A DNA stretch of 64,000 nt from NCBI RefSeq assembly GCF_009720745.1, contig NZ_WNKX01000001.1:186001-250000 (forward strand). The letters run 5' to 3'. The notes beneath the pieces were generated by a model, which made no database searches, was not told the origin of the DNA, and was given only the letters and a program-made list of their open reading frames with translations. The stretch is from Massilia eburnea (lineage in GTDB: Bacteria > Pseudomonadota > Gammaproteobacteria > Burkholderiales > Burkholderiaceae_D). Made by a program: the position numbers and the translations under genes. Below are positions 1 through 9,792 of this stretch, in pieces (position 1 is the stretch's first letter; the number at the start of each line of letters is the position of its first letter).

Positions 1-56
1 AGGCCCTGCTCGCCGCCGCCCGCGAGTTCTACATCCGCAGTTTTTGCGGCGAATAA
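1..56 (+). CDS. C-terminal end of an unidentified protein (truncated by window edge)
   Basis: An open frame entering from the left edge reads ALLAAAREFYIRSFCGE and stops with TAA at 54-56. It is the only continuous frame before the next gene and is on the same strand. Too little is visible to name the family. The end lies 56 bases before the next start codon. Confidence 0.4.
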   Translation, partial: ALLAAAREFYIRSFCGE

Positions 57-112
57 GCCGTCCCTTTGTTTGATCAAGAATATGACAACCGTCCTATTAA
101 TGGAGGTCTATC

Positions 113-1984
113 ATGCAACTCTTGCCTTTGCTATGTGCATTCCTGCTGGCAATCCTGCCGGCCAGCGCCACGCCAGACCGCCCCGGTGACGGCGGCCCCG
201 ATCTGGCCTACCTGGAGATAATCAACAGCCAGCACCCGCCACACGACCCGCAACTGCTTTTCCTGCTGATGGGACGTTTCGCCAGCGCGCAGCAGCATGA
301 GCGTGGCGCCGCCTTCTTCACTGCCCGCCTGCAGCAATTCGACCATGAACTCAATGACACACAACGCGCGCTGTACCTGACCGTGATCGCGCTTCTGCGC
401 GCCCAGCATGCCGGCCAGGTATCTTTCTTCCATCGGATTGGCTATGTTAACGAGACCGTGGACATGCTGGAACGCGCACGCAAGCTCACCGGCGGCCGCG
501 TATTCGTCGTCAACTGGGCTTCCGCTATCGTTGACGCGCAACTGCCCTCACTGCTCAACCGCCGCCAAAAGGCGCATGAAGAACTGGATTGGTGCATCAG
601 CCACGCCAGCGAGGCCCCGCATGCCGGGTGGCTGCGGGAAATCTACCGGCAGCAGGCCCGGCTCGCGCAAGCGGACGGCAAGGCAGCGGCAGCACAGGCC
701 TACCTGAAACGCAGCGGCTACCCCGACATCAACCTGCCGATCACATTGCTGACGCCATTTGCCGAGGAGACTGACGCCGGCCACCGTTTCTCGCCCAGCC
801 AGATTCGCGAAGTTGTCCCGCAGCGCGTCTACGTCCTGTCCGGCTTCGAATTCACGGAATTCTATTTCGTCGTTTCCGACGACGGGCGGGAACTGATCGG
901 CATCGATGCCGGAACGCGCCCCGATTCGGCGCGCGCCGCTTACGAGGCCTTACGCGCCTTCGCCCACCATCTGCCGCCGCTCACCACCATCTTCATCACA
1001 CATTCGCATTGGGACCATATCGGCGGCCACAAGTACTTCCGCAGCCTGAACCCTCAATTGCAGATTTATGCACGCAGCAATTACCGTGACGAGCTGGCGC
1101 GCGACCTTGCCGCACCAGCCAATTTTAACCAGCCCTTCTTTGGCGCGAAGTTCCAGGAACAGGACGTGCGCAGCTTCAAGCCGGACGTTCCGGTCGACAG
1201 CAGCACCAGCGTGGTCATTGGCGGCACGCGCATCGAGCTTGTTCCGATACACGGCGGCGAAACACAAGACGCCATGTTCATCAACCTGCCCGGCCTGAAG
1301 ACGACCTTCGTCGGCGACTTCATCATGCCTTATCTCGGTGCGCCCTTCGTCCACGAAGGCGACCTGCCCGGACTTTATGAAGCAATCGGTACGCTGTCCA
1401 GACTGCAGCCAGCCAACATCCTGCACGGACACGAGCCGCTGACGCGCATGTTCAATTCGACTCTCATGCTGGAACAGGTCCGCGATGACCTGGAGTGGCT
1501 TGAGAGCCACGTCGAAAACGCCATGCGGCGCGGAGTGGCGCGCGCCGACGTCCACCAGGCCAACCTGGTTCCGCCGGCGCTCCTATCAGGGGCGCACGAC
1601 ACCTCCGTGCCTTACCTGGTGCTGCGGGAGCACGTGATCGACCGCATCTTCAGCCAGCGCGGCGGCTATTGGCAGGCCGACCTGCAAGGCATCGACCACA
1701 TCAGCCGCGCCGACCAGGCGGACCTGTTCCTGCACTACCTGGGCCGGTCCGAAAACCAGATTCTCGACGCAAGCAAGCAGATGATCGCGGATGGAAAGTA
1801 CGAACTGGCCGCCCGCCTGCTCGACGCCTGCCGCGAACGGCTCGGGAAGAGCAAGGAATTCGCAGCAACCGAACGTGCCGTCTATCTCAGGCTGATGGAG
1901 AAAAACCAGAACGACGACCCGTTCAAGTTCATCCTCTACGCCAACAAGGCGGGCATGCAGGTCCCCCCAGTCCAACTCCGATAA
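113..1984 (+). CDS. Secreted metallo-beta-lactamase-fold hydrolase with helical N-terminal half
   Basis: The 623-residue product begins with a clear signal peptide (about 19 residues ending in PASA), so it should act in the periplasm. Residues about 40-200 are helical and TPR-like. The MBL domain follows, with the metal-binding motif THSHWDHIGGH near residue 297, a later HGGE, an aspartate in VGDF near 401 and HGHEP near 438. These are the ligands expected of a di-zinc hydrolase. The long architecture resembles alkylsulfatase-like MBL proteins, but I cannot assign a substrate. The start is supported by GGAGG about 6 bases upstream. It is followed by convergent chrA. Confidence 0.8.
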   Translation: MQLLPLLCAFLLAILPASATPDRPGDGGPDLAYLEIINSQHPPHDPQLLFLLMGRFASAQQHERGAAFFTARLQQFDHELNDTQRALYLTVIALLRAQHAGQVSFFHRIGYVNETVDMLERARKLTGGRVFVVNWASAIVDAQLPSLLNRRQKAHEELDWCISHASEAPHAGWLREIYRQQARLAQADGKAAAAQAYLKRSGYPDINLPITLLTPFAEETDAGHRFSPSQIREVVPQRVYVLSGFEFTEFYFVVSDDGRELIGIDAGTRPDSARAAYEALRAFAHHLPPLTTIFITHSHWDHIGGHKYFRSLNPQLQIYARSNYRDELARDLAAPANFNQPFFGAKFQEQDVRSFKPDVPVDSSTSVVIGGTRIELVPIHGGETQDAMFINLPGLKTTFVGDFIMPYLGAPFVHEGDLPGLYEAIGTLSRLQPANILHGHEPLTRMFNSTLMLEQVRDDLEWLESHVENAMRRGVARADVHQANLVPPALLSGAHDTSVPYLVLREHVIDRIFSQRGGYWQADLQGIDHISRADQADLFLHYLGRSENQILDASKQMIADGKYELAARLLDACRERLGKSKEFAATERAVYLRLMEKNQNDDPFKFILYANKAGMQVPPVQLR

Positions 1985-2042
1985 CGGGACATAAAGCCTT
2001 GACGAGTAACCACTGCACGATGACCTCCTGCGAAGAAACTTC

Positions 2043-3227
2043 TTACATCGGATGGATCAAGGGAAAAGCCGCCAATCCAAAGAGTGCGGCGCCGGCGACG
2101 ATGACCGGCTCGGGCAATTTGGTGTATTTCCATAACAGCGCGGCAGTGGCCAGGGCCACTAGCGCGGTCGGGACGTCGAAGATCGAACGTTTGGCAATGA
2201 CGATGACCGAGCCGGTGATAGCACCGATGGCGGCCGCCGTAATGCCGTCAACAAACGCAATCACGCCTGGCAGCTTGCCGAACTTTTTGAAATATGGCGC
2301 CGGAAGTATGGTGAACAGGTAGCATGGAAGGAAGGTGGCCAACGCCGCCACGCACGCTCCAGGGAAGCCGGCCACAAGGTAGCCGATGAAGCCGACCGTG
2401 ATCACTACCGGACCCGGAGTAATCATTGCCACCGCAACCGCATCAACGAACTGCTTGTCGTTCAACCAGTGATGTTCGTTGACCACGCCAGCATGCAGGA
2501 ACGGGACGATCGCCAAACCCGAACCGAAGACAAAGGCTCCGGCCTCCGCAAAGAAGGCAGCAATCTGGATCAGGATGCCTGCATCCATGCTGGCTAATGG
2601 CGCCGACAATGCCGGTAACTGCAGCAATGCCACGCCATTCATCTTGCCCGAACCCGCCCATTTCGGCGGTGCGCGCCGCAACCAGACCAGCACACCACTG
2701 GCAACGAATAGCCAGGCGATCTCGGATTCAGTTACCACAGTAACTAGCGCCAACAGCAGGTAAATCGCCCAAAGCAATTTATCCTTGCCCACGCTCTTGA
2801 TGGTCAGTTTGCGCGCGCTCATCGCAATGATGCCGATCACTGCCGCACCGACGCCATAAAACACCGCCTGCATCCATGGCAGGCCGCCAAACCGCTGGTA
2901 GGCCCAACCAAGCGCCACGACCATCAGGAACGATGGCATCACAAACGCCAATCCCGCCAGGGTCGCGCCGACGATGCGGTAGTGGACGTAACCCAGGTAG
3001 ATCGCCAACTGCGCAGCCAATGGGCCAGGCGCCAGCTGGGCCAATGCGAGTCCCTCCTTATAATCGGCTTCACTGATCCAGTTGCGGCGTTCGACCAGGT
3101 CACGATGCATATAACCGACCAGGGCCACTGGACCGCCAAATCCCAGGGCGCCCAGTCGCAGCATATACAGCACCAGCTGCCCCAAGGTATAGCCTGGAAC
3201 GGAGGACGGTTGTTCGGACGATTGCAC
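2043..3227 (-). CDS. chrA: Chromate efflux transporter ChrA
   Basis: The 394-residue polytopic membrane protein has the two-fold repeat of long-chain CHR transporters. The first half carries GFGGPVAL near residue 32 and LAPGPLAAQ near 67; the second repeats this with GSGLAIVPF and ITPGPVV. ChrA exports chromate across the inner membrane, driven by the proton gradient. The start is GTG at 3225-3227, preceded by AGGAG five bases away. It lies only 8 bases downstream of chrB on the same strand, so the two are almost certainly cotranscribed. Confidence 0.9.
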   Translation of the reverse strand: MQSSEQPSSVPGYTLGQLVLYMLRLGALGFGGPVALVGYMHRDLVERRNWISEADYKEGLALAQLAPGPLAAQLAIYLGYVHYRIVGATLAGLAFVMPSFLMVVALGWAYQRFGGLPWMQAVFYGVGAAVIGIIAMSARKLTIKSVGKDKLLWAIYLLLALVTVVTESEIAWLFVASGVLVWLRRAPPKWAGSGKMNGVALLQLPALSAPLASMDAGILIQIAAFFAEAGAFVFGSGLAIVPFLHAGVVNEHHWLNDKQFVDAVAVAMITPGPVVITVGFIGYLVAGFPGACVAALATFLPCYLFTILPAPYFKKFGKLPGVIAFVDGITAAAIGAITGSVIVIAKRSIFDVPTALVALATAALLWKYTKLPEPVIVAGAALFGLAAFPLIHPM

Positions 3228-3235
3228 GTTGGCTC

Positions 3236-4198
3236 CTACTGCGCGGTGGCTGCGTTGCTGAAGTGGATGTAGAAGGCATCGAGCACGCCGCCCATCATGG
3301 CAAGCAGCTGGTCATCGTCTTCGGTCGTATGGCGTGCACCGGTCATGGCCGCTTCAAATCCGGCGGCTTCCGGCACAAAGCCGCCGCCAACGTCGAGCAC
3401 ATGGACCATGGCGCCCAGGCGCTGCAGCGCCGGGTCGCCTTCCAGTCCAAAGCTGGCCAGCAGGACTTCAAACGAGACGCGCTCACCCGCATGCGTGAAC
3501 ACAGCGCCATCGAAATCGAAACCCAATGCATCTGCTGGACAATCTGCGGGCGTTTCAAGCCACAAAAATTCGGCCTGGGGATCGATGAAGCGCCGGATCA
3601 GCCATGCGCTGGCGACACGGTCGATCCACATGCGCTTCCGGGTCGCCCAGCGCCTGCCCTGGTAGCTGGCGCGGTCAAGCAGCTGGATCGGCGCGGAACT
3701 CGCGCTCGGCTCCCCTGGTGCGAGCAGACGTTCAGCGGAATGCACGTAATCCATCCAGGCCGCTTGCGCAGCCGCGCTTTCGGCGCCGGGGAAATAGTCG
3801 ATCGTGGCGATCGCGTCGTATTCACGGCGCAGCTTGCGCAAAGTGCGGTTGATGTCGGCCGGCGCAAGTGTCGGCAAGGCTTTGCTGGCCAAGGCCAAAT
3901 CGCTGGCCAATGCGCTCCAGGCTTCGCCGCGTGAGAACAGTTCACGCAGCGCACGATACTCCTGCTCCGATCGGCTGGCGACATTGAGGAGCCAAGCCGT
4001 GCCGCCTTCGCGCTCCGTCTCCGCCGCCAATTCCTTCAGCTGGCGTTCCTGGGCTGGGCGCAGCGGCAAGAGATAAGCGCCATCGCGCAGCGCTCCGCAG
4101 CCGATGGTTTTCAGGGTGCGCCAGATGCGCATGCGCGCAGTAGCACTGTTGGACGGCAAACTGACAATCAGCAGCAGCCAGGCATCTGAGGTTTCCAT
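3236..4198 (-). CDS. chrB: Chromate resistance protein ChrB
   Basis: This 320-residue soluble protein has the N-terminal ChrB region (WLLLIVSLPS, then GALRDGAYLLP) followed by the C-terminal ChrB domain with RIDRVASAWLIRRFID-type sequence (here WIDRVASAWLIRRFIDPQ) and the acidic LWLETPADCPADALGFDF stretch. In characterised systems ChrB is a chromate-responsive regulator or accessory factor of ChrA. The ATG at 4196-4198 is preferred over an in-frame GTG two codons earlier. chrB precedes chrA in the usual order, and the divergent neighbour is arsR, giving back-to-back oxyanion resistance operons. Confidence 0.88.
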   Translation of the reverse strand: METSDAWLLLIVSLPSNSATARMRIWRTLKTIGCGALRDGAYLLPLRPAQERQLKELAAETEREGGTAWLLNVASRSEQEYRALRELFSRGEAWSALASDLALASKALPTLAPADINRTLRKLRREYDAIATIDYFPGAESAAAQAAWMDYVHSAERLLAPGEPSASSAPIQLLDRASYQGRRWATRKRMWIDRVASAWLIRRFIDPQAEFLWLETPADCPADALGFDFDGAVFTHAGERVSFEVLLASFGLEGDPALQRLGAMVHVLDVGGGFVPEAAGFEAAMTGARHTTEDDDQLLAMMGGVLDAFYIHFSNAATAQ

Positions 4199-4341
4199 GA
4201 TCACAGATTAGCATCACGTAGCGATCAATACAAATCCCGTCTCGACATCTACATACAAGAAAATTTAATTCGAGATTATTTGAAATATCGTAGTAACATG
4301 CCTTCGCCGCCAATTGAAGAAATATATAAAGCCCCCCATCC
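4199..4341. promoter_or_regulatory. Divergent chrB / arsR promoter region with candidate ArsR operator
   Basis: This 143-base divergent interval is distinctly AT-rich compared with its neighbours. It contains an imperfect dyad around 4269-4291 (ATTCGAG ... AATATCG type, with TTCGA/GAAAT half-sites) resembling the short AT-rich dyads bound by ArsR/SmtB repressors, and TATATA at 4323-4328 as a candidate -10 for arsR. No good Shine-Dalgarno precedes arsR. Assignment of the operator is inference. Confidence 0.4.
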
Positions 4342-4665
4342 ATGAACACCAAATCCGTCATCACAGCCCTCGCCGCGCTGGCACAGGAATCGAGACTCAA
4401 CGCGTTTCGTTTGCTGGTCCAAACTGGCCCGCAAGGCCTTGCCGCCAGCAAGATAGGCGAGCAACTGGAGATAGCCCCCTCCTCGCTCTCCTTCCATTTG
4501 AAGGAACTGACAAACGCAGGGTTGATTGAGGCACGCCAGGATGGCCGCTTCATCATTTACAGCGCCAACTTCGACACCATGAACAGCGTGCTCTCCTTCC
4601 TCACTGAAAACTGCTGCGGCGGCGAAAACTGCTCCCCATCTTCGAGCAAATCGTGCAAACCATGA
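4342..4665 (+). CDS. arsR: Arsenic-responsive ArsR/SmtB-family repressor
   Basis: The 107-residue winged-helix protein (residues about 5-85) has a helix-turn-helix GEQLEIAPSSLSFHLKEL that matches ArsR repressors. It lacks the ELCVCDL metal site of the E. coli type. Instead Cys91, Cys92 and Cys97 form a C-terminal thiol cluster (NCCGGENC), the arrangement known from Acidithiobacillus-type ArsR, with a further Cys105. It should repress its own operon until arsenite binds. Its stop overlaps the arsC start as ATGA, showing translational coupling. Confidence 0.9.
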   Translation: MNTKSVITALAALAQESRLNAFRLLVQTGPQGLAASKIGEQLEIAPSSLSFHLKELTNAGLIEARQDGRFIIYSANFDTMNSVLSFLTENCCGGENCSPSSSKSCKP

Positions 4666-5138
4666 ACGTTCTTATTCTCTGCACCGGCAACTCCTGCCGC
4701 TCGATTCTCGGCGAGGCCACCTTCAACCACCTGGCGCCAACGGGCTGGCATGCCATCAGCGCGGGCAGCAAGCCTGCCGGCTATGTCCATCCACGCTCTC
4801 TCGCCTTGCTGGAACGAGAAGGCATTTCCACCGAGGGCTATCACAGCAAGTCCTGGGACAAGCTGCCGGTAACGCCGGGTATCGTCATCACCGTGTGCGG
4901 CAGCGCTGCGGGCGAAACCTGCCCGGCCTACCTTGGCCCAGTCTTGCGCGCCCATTGGGGAGTGGAAGATCCCGCCCATGCAAGTGGTACGGACGAAGAA
5001 ATTGACGCCGCCTTCATGACCGCATATCGCATCCTGCGCAAGCGTATCGAAACCTTCTTCGCCCTGCCTCTGGAAGAAATCAAGCATGACCGCGCCCGCA
5101 TGAAGGCGGAGCTGGACCGCATCGGCGAGGTAGTGTGA
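4662..5138 (+). CDS. arsC: Arsenate reductase, low-molecular-weight phosphatase (thioredoxin-linked) type
   Basis: The 158-residue protein reduces arsenate to arsenite in the cytoplasm. It carries the phosphatase P-loop C7-x5-R13 (CTGNSCRS) at the N-terminus, plus Cys79 in VCG and Cys87 in ETCP, which match the three-cysteine relay of thioredoxin-dependent ArsC enzymes. The ATG at 4662 overlaps the arsR stop (ATGA) and is preferred over an in-frame GTG three codons upstream. The stop overlaps the next ATG as TGATG. Confidence 0.92.
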   Translation: MNVLILCTGNSCRSILGEATFNHLAPTGWHAISAGSKPAGYVHPRSLALLEREGISTEGYHSKSWDKLPVTPGIVITVCGSAAGETCPAYLGPVLRAHWGVEDPAHASGTDEEIDAAFMTAYRILRKRIETFFALPLEEIKHDRARMKAELDRIGEVV

Positions 5139-5860
5139 TGACGTTCTCGCGACGCATCGTCTCCGAAGCGCTGGGCACTGCAATGCTGCTGGCGGTGGTG
5201 GTCGGTTCCGGCATCATGGCCGAACGGCTTGCTGGCGGCAACGTGGCCATCGCCCTGCTGGCCAACACGATCGCAACCGGAGCCGGCCTGGTAGCGCTGA
5301 TCCTGACGTTCGGCACCATCTCCGGAGCGCACTTCAATCCTGTGGTCACGCTATCCGAGGCATGGCAGCGCAACGTGGCTGCCCGTGAAGCAGTACCTTA
5401 TATTGTTGCGCAGGTCGCAGGTGCATTTGCCGGCGTTGCGGCGGCCCATGCCATGTTTGGTGAACCTGCCTTCTTCGCCTCCATGCATGCCCGCGGCGGT
5501 GCAGCCCAATGGTGGAGCGAATTCATCGCCACATTCGGACTGGTTGGCGTGATTATCGGCTGCTCGCGCAGCCGCCCATCAATCACCCCTTTCGCCGTAG
5601 CTGCGTACATCACATCAGCCTACTGGTTCACCGCCTCGACCTCATTCGCCAATCCCGCAGTAACTTTGGCCCGCGCAGCGACGGATACCTTCGCCGGCAT
5701 CCGTCCTGCCGACGCGCCCGCATTCATCCTCGCCCAACTGTTTGGCGGCACAGCAGCAACCCTGCTCTTCACCTGGCTCTATCCGGCCCCGCCGGCCAAC
5801 GCCACCGTTGGCGGCACTGTCGCGCCGAGCGCATTCACCAATCAATCAGCATCGGATTAA
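5138..5860 (+). CDS. aqpS: Arsenic-operon aquaglyceroporin (AqpS-like MIP channel)
   Basis: This 240-residue membrane protein has the two half-repeats of the major intrinsic protein family. The first pore motif is HFNPV (NPV rather than NPA) near residue 66 and the second is FANPAVTLAR near residue 176. In Sinorhizobium meliloti AqpS replaces ArsB: arsenate is reduced by ArsC and arsenite leaves by downhill flow through the channel. The position between arsC and arsH, with no arsB or acr3 in view, supports the same design here. ATG 5138 overlaps the arsC stop. An in-frame GTG at 5135 is an alternative start. Confidence 0.88.
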   Translation: MTFSRRIVSEALGTAMLLAVVVGSGIMAERLAGGNVAIALLANTIATGAGLVALILTFGTISGAHFNPVVTLSEAWQRNVAAREAVPYIVAQVAGAFAGVAAAHAMFGEPAFFASMHARGGAAQWWSEFIATFGLVGVIIGCSRSRPSITPFAVAAYITSAYWFTASTSFANPAVTLARAATDTFAGIRPADAPAFILAQLFGGTAATLLFTWLYPAPPANATVGGTVAPSAFTNQSASD

Positions 5861-5863
5861 CGC

Positions 5864-6577
5864 ATGACCATCAATGACCTACCCAACATCCAGTCCGACT
5901 TGCTGGATGTTCCCAGCATCGAAAAGCTTGCCCCTGAGGGGGATCTTTCGCACCCGCCCCGCATCCTGATGCTGTACGGCTCCCTGCGCGAACGATCTTT
6001 CAGCCGCTTCCTGACTTATGAGGCTGCGCGCATCCTCGAGCACTTCGGCGCCGAAGTAAGGATCTTCGATCCGATGGAGCTGCCGATGGCGGGCAGCGTC
6101 CCTGAAGATCATCCGAAAGTTCGCGAGCTGCGCGAGCTGTGCCTGTGGTCCGAAGGCCAGGTATGGTGCAGTCCCGAGCGGCATGGAGCGATCACCGCGG
6201 TGATGAAAAACCAGATTGACTGGATACCGCTGGAGCAAGGTGCGGTACGTCCAAGCCAGGGCCGCACACTGGCTGTGATGCAGGTTTGCGGGGGCTCACA
6301 ATCGTTCAACGTCGTCAATACGCTGCGATTGCTGGGCCGCTGGATGCGCATGTTCACAATCCCAAATCAATCCTCGATTCCAATGGCGTATAAGGAATTC
6401 GACGATGCCGGACGAATGCGCCCTTCTGCCTATTACGACCGCGTGGTGGACGTCATGGAAGAGCTGTTCAAGATGACGCTGCTGATGCGCGGGCGTACCG
6501 GCTATCTGACCGACCGCTATAGCGAACGGAATGAACGGGCCAAGGCAAGGATCAATCAGCAAATCGCTCGCTTGTGA
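5864..6577 (+). CDS. arsH: ArsH NADPH-dependent FMN reductase (organoarsenical resistance)
   Basis: The 237-residue flavodoxin-like protein has the FMN-binding loop [13 protein letters not shown] near residue 38 and the [16 protein letters not shown] segment typical of ArsH. ArsH oxidises trivalent organoarsenicals and reduces quinones or metals using NADPH. The start lies 3 bases after the aqpS stop, so it is the last gene of the operon. Downstream is the terminator shared with the opposing tRNA-Ser. Confidence 0.92.
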   Translation: MTINDLPNIQSDLLDVPSIEKLAPEGDLSHPPRILMLYGSLRERSFSRFLTYEAARILEHFGAEVRIFDPMELPMAGSVPEDHPKVRELRELCLWSEGQVWCSPERHGAITAVMKNQIDWIPLEQGAVRPSQGRTLAVMQVCGGSQSFNVVNTLRLLGRWMRMFTIPNQSSIPMAYKEFDDAGRMRPSAYYDRVVDVMEELFKMTLLMRGRTGYLTDRYSERNERAKARINQQIARL

Positions 6578-6626
6578 TCTGCGCTTACTTCGGCCTAAGG
6601 TAAGGGGCGTCCCACTTCCGAAAGAA

Positions 6627-6683
6627 AAAAGGCCCTTCAGCCTTAACGCGCTCTAGATCGCGCCAAGTGCCGAAGGGCCTTTT
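6627..6683 (-). terminator. Terminator of serS/tRNA-Ser (probably bidirectional with arsH)
   Basis: AAAAGGCCCTTC at 6627-6638 pairs perfectly with GAAGGGCCTTTT at 6672-6683, with A- and T-rich flanks and an extra GCGC pairing inside the loop. It lies just past the tRNA 3' end and between two convergent units. Confidence 0.75.
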
Positions 6684-6689
6684 CAGTGT

Positions 6690-6782
<93 letters not shown>

Positions 6783-6864
6783 AGGTACTGCATTTAACGG
6801 TGGTCGCCGTTGAGAGCCAAGATTATAGCAGCCCTTCCGGAAAATGGAAGGGCTATTTTCATCT

Positions 6865-8449
<1,585 letters not shown>

Positions 8450-8457
8450 GATGCTCT

Positions 8458-8513
8458 CCTTTAGGTCAGTGTTAAGGTCTTCCGTGCTTCCATGGTTACA
8501 CTGTACCTAAAGG
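8458..8513 (-). promoter_or_regulatory. Long hairpin sequestering the ribosome binding site of the 65-residue gene
   Basis: On the minus strand CCTTTAGGTACAGTGTAA pairs with TTAACACTGACCTAAAGG, with one bulged base on each side, around a loop of about 20 bases. The right arm contains AAAGG of the Shine-Dalgarno sequence, which runs on to GAG and then ATG at 8449. If transcribed, the folded leader would hide the ribosome binding site, as in RNA thermometers or translational switches. The fold is seen; the regulation is inferred. Confidence 0.5.
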
Positions 8514-8581
8514 CTCCCTGCCCCGCCTTGCACTTGCGACGAAGTGCAAAAAACGCGGGATGAAACGCAGGATTTCCGGTC

Positions 8582-8955
8582 TTACGTTGGATCGTCGGTG
8601 GTTTTTTCGGTGGCTTCGGCAGGCCCGGCGGCGGCGCCGCGCTTCAGCCAGACGCCTACATCGGCGCCCAGTGCACGGGTCACTTTATGCAGCATGTCGC
8701 AGGTGCCGCCGAAAAAGCCGGCGTGGCCCGTCTCACGCTGGAACGAGCGCGAGCGCAGCACGTTTTCGCCCTGTTTCAGCTCAGCCAGGATAGTCATCGA
8801 CTTGGCGCCTGTCCATACGCCGCCGCCAATGCCGTCGACGGAAATGATGGTCAGCTTCAGCACCTTGTCGCTGCCGACATTTTCATCTCAGCGGCGTTCG
8901 CGCCCAGGGGAACTGCCAGCGAGGACAGCATGAGGATGATATTGGAAAGTTTCAT
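8582..8955 (-). pseudogene. Frameshifted gene for a small secreted protein, family unknown
   Basis: ATG 8955 opens a signal peptide (MKLSNIILMLSSLAVPLG, then ANAAE) that runs into TGA after 32 residues. The adjacent frame continues at once as DENVGSDKVLKLTIISVDG and stays open to 8582, with a compact domain containing ILAELKQGENVLRSRSFQ and GHAGFFGGTCDMLHKVTRAL. The two parts join sensibly if one base is extra near 8885-8895. The gene is therefore either recently broken or carries a sequencing error. A GTG at 8863 could start the second part alone, but it would then lack the signal peptide. Confidence 0.6.
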
Positions 8956-8984
8956 TGCGGCACTATAAAGCCGCCTGTCATTTT

Positions 8985-9728
8985 TTACAACATTGCGGGC
9001 TTGTGCTGCGCCAGCCAGCCCATCACGGCTTTGTTGAATGCTTCCGGCTCCTCACGCATGACCCAATGGCCGCTGCGGAAGGCGATCACCCTGCTATGGG
9101 GCCTGGACTGCACGGCGGCCTCAAAGCTGCGGGTGTGGAAAGAGAATGGCTTGCGCTTGCCATAGATGTACAGCATGGGCCAGCGCAGCTTGAATGGCAG
9201 CGCGCCCTCAGGCGGTGTGCTGGCGCGCAGCCAGCTGATGGCGTGCGGCAGCTGCAGACGCGAACTCGCTTCGCGCGCCGAATGGCTGCTACCGCTGGAG
9301 GCTTTCAGGCGGCGGTGGGCAAAGGCCAGGCGCAGGCGGGTTTTCCAGTCGAGCGAGGCGCGGTAAGTCATCTGGCTGGAGCCGCCAATGCCTACGCTGA
9401 TCACCTTGCTCACCAGTTCCGGGTAGCGAAGAGCAAATTGATAGCCATAGACGCAGCCCCAGTCGCTCAGCATCAGGATCACGGGGCGGCCGCCGTTGAC
9501 AGCGTTGACCGTGTCAGCATACAGCGTCGACACTTCATCAATGGAATGGCTGCCTTTGCGCTGGGTGGGAAAGCTGAAGCGTACGCAACGGTAGTTCGGG
9601 GCGAAGGCGGCAACCTGGGCGTCCCACAGGCTGCGGTCGTGCGGCCAGCCGTGGATCATCATCATTACTTCATCGCCGGCGCCGTCGATATGCACGGTCA
9701 CCCCATCAACTGTCAGACGCTGCACCAT
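8985..9728 (-). CDS. Alpha/beta-fold hydrolase, dehalogenase/epoxide-hydrolase-like
   Basis: The 247-residue protein has the oxyanion motif MIHGWPHDRSLWD near residue 24 and the nucleophile elbow LMLSDWGCVYGYQ near residue 87. An aspartate followed by WG at the elbow is the haloalkane dehalogenase/epoxide hydrolase arrangement rather than a serine GxSxG. A late GHWVMREEP supplies the catalytic histidine. The substrate is not predictable. It lies 64 bases downstream of rarA on the same strand and has its own GGAGGG ribosome binding site. Confidence 0.82.
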   Translation of the reverse strand: MVQRLTVDGVTVHIDGAGDEVMMMIHGWPHDRSLWDAQVAAFAPNYRCVRFSFPTQRKGSHSIDEVSTLYADTVNAVNGGRPVILMLSDWGCVYGYQFALRYPELVSKVISVGIGGSSQMTYRASLDWKTRLRLAFAHRRLKASSGSSHSAREASSRLQLPHAISWLRASTPPEGALPFKLRWPMLYIYGKRKPFSFHTRSFEAAVQSRPHSRVIAFRSGHWVMREEPEAFNKAVMGWLAQHKPAML

Positions 9729-9792
9729 CCCGCCCTCCGTTAGAATAATTACAACATCCTAACGTTAGCGAACAGGAAAGTAAACCGTGCGC

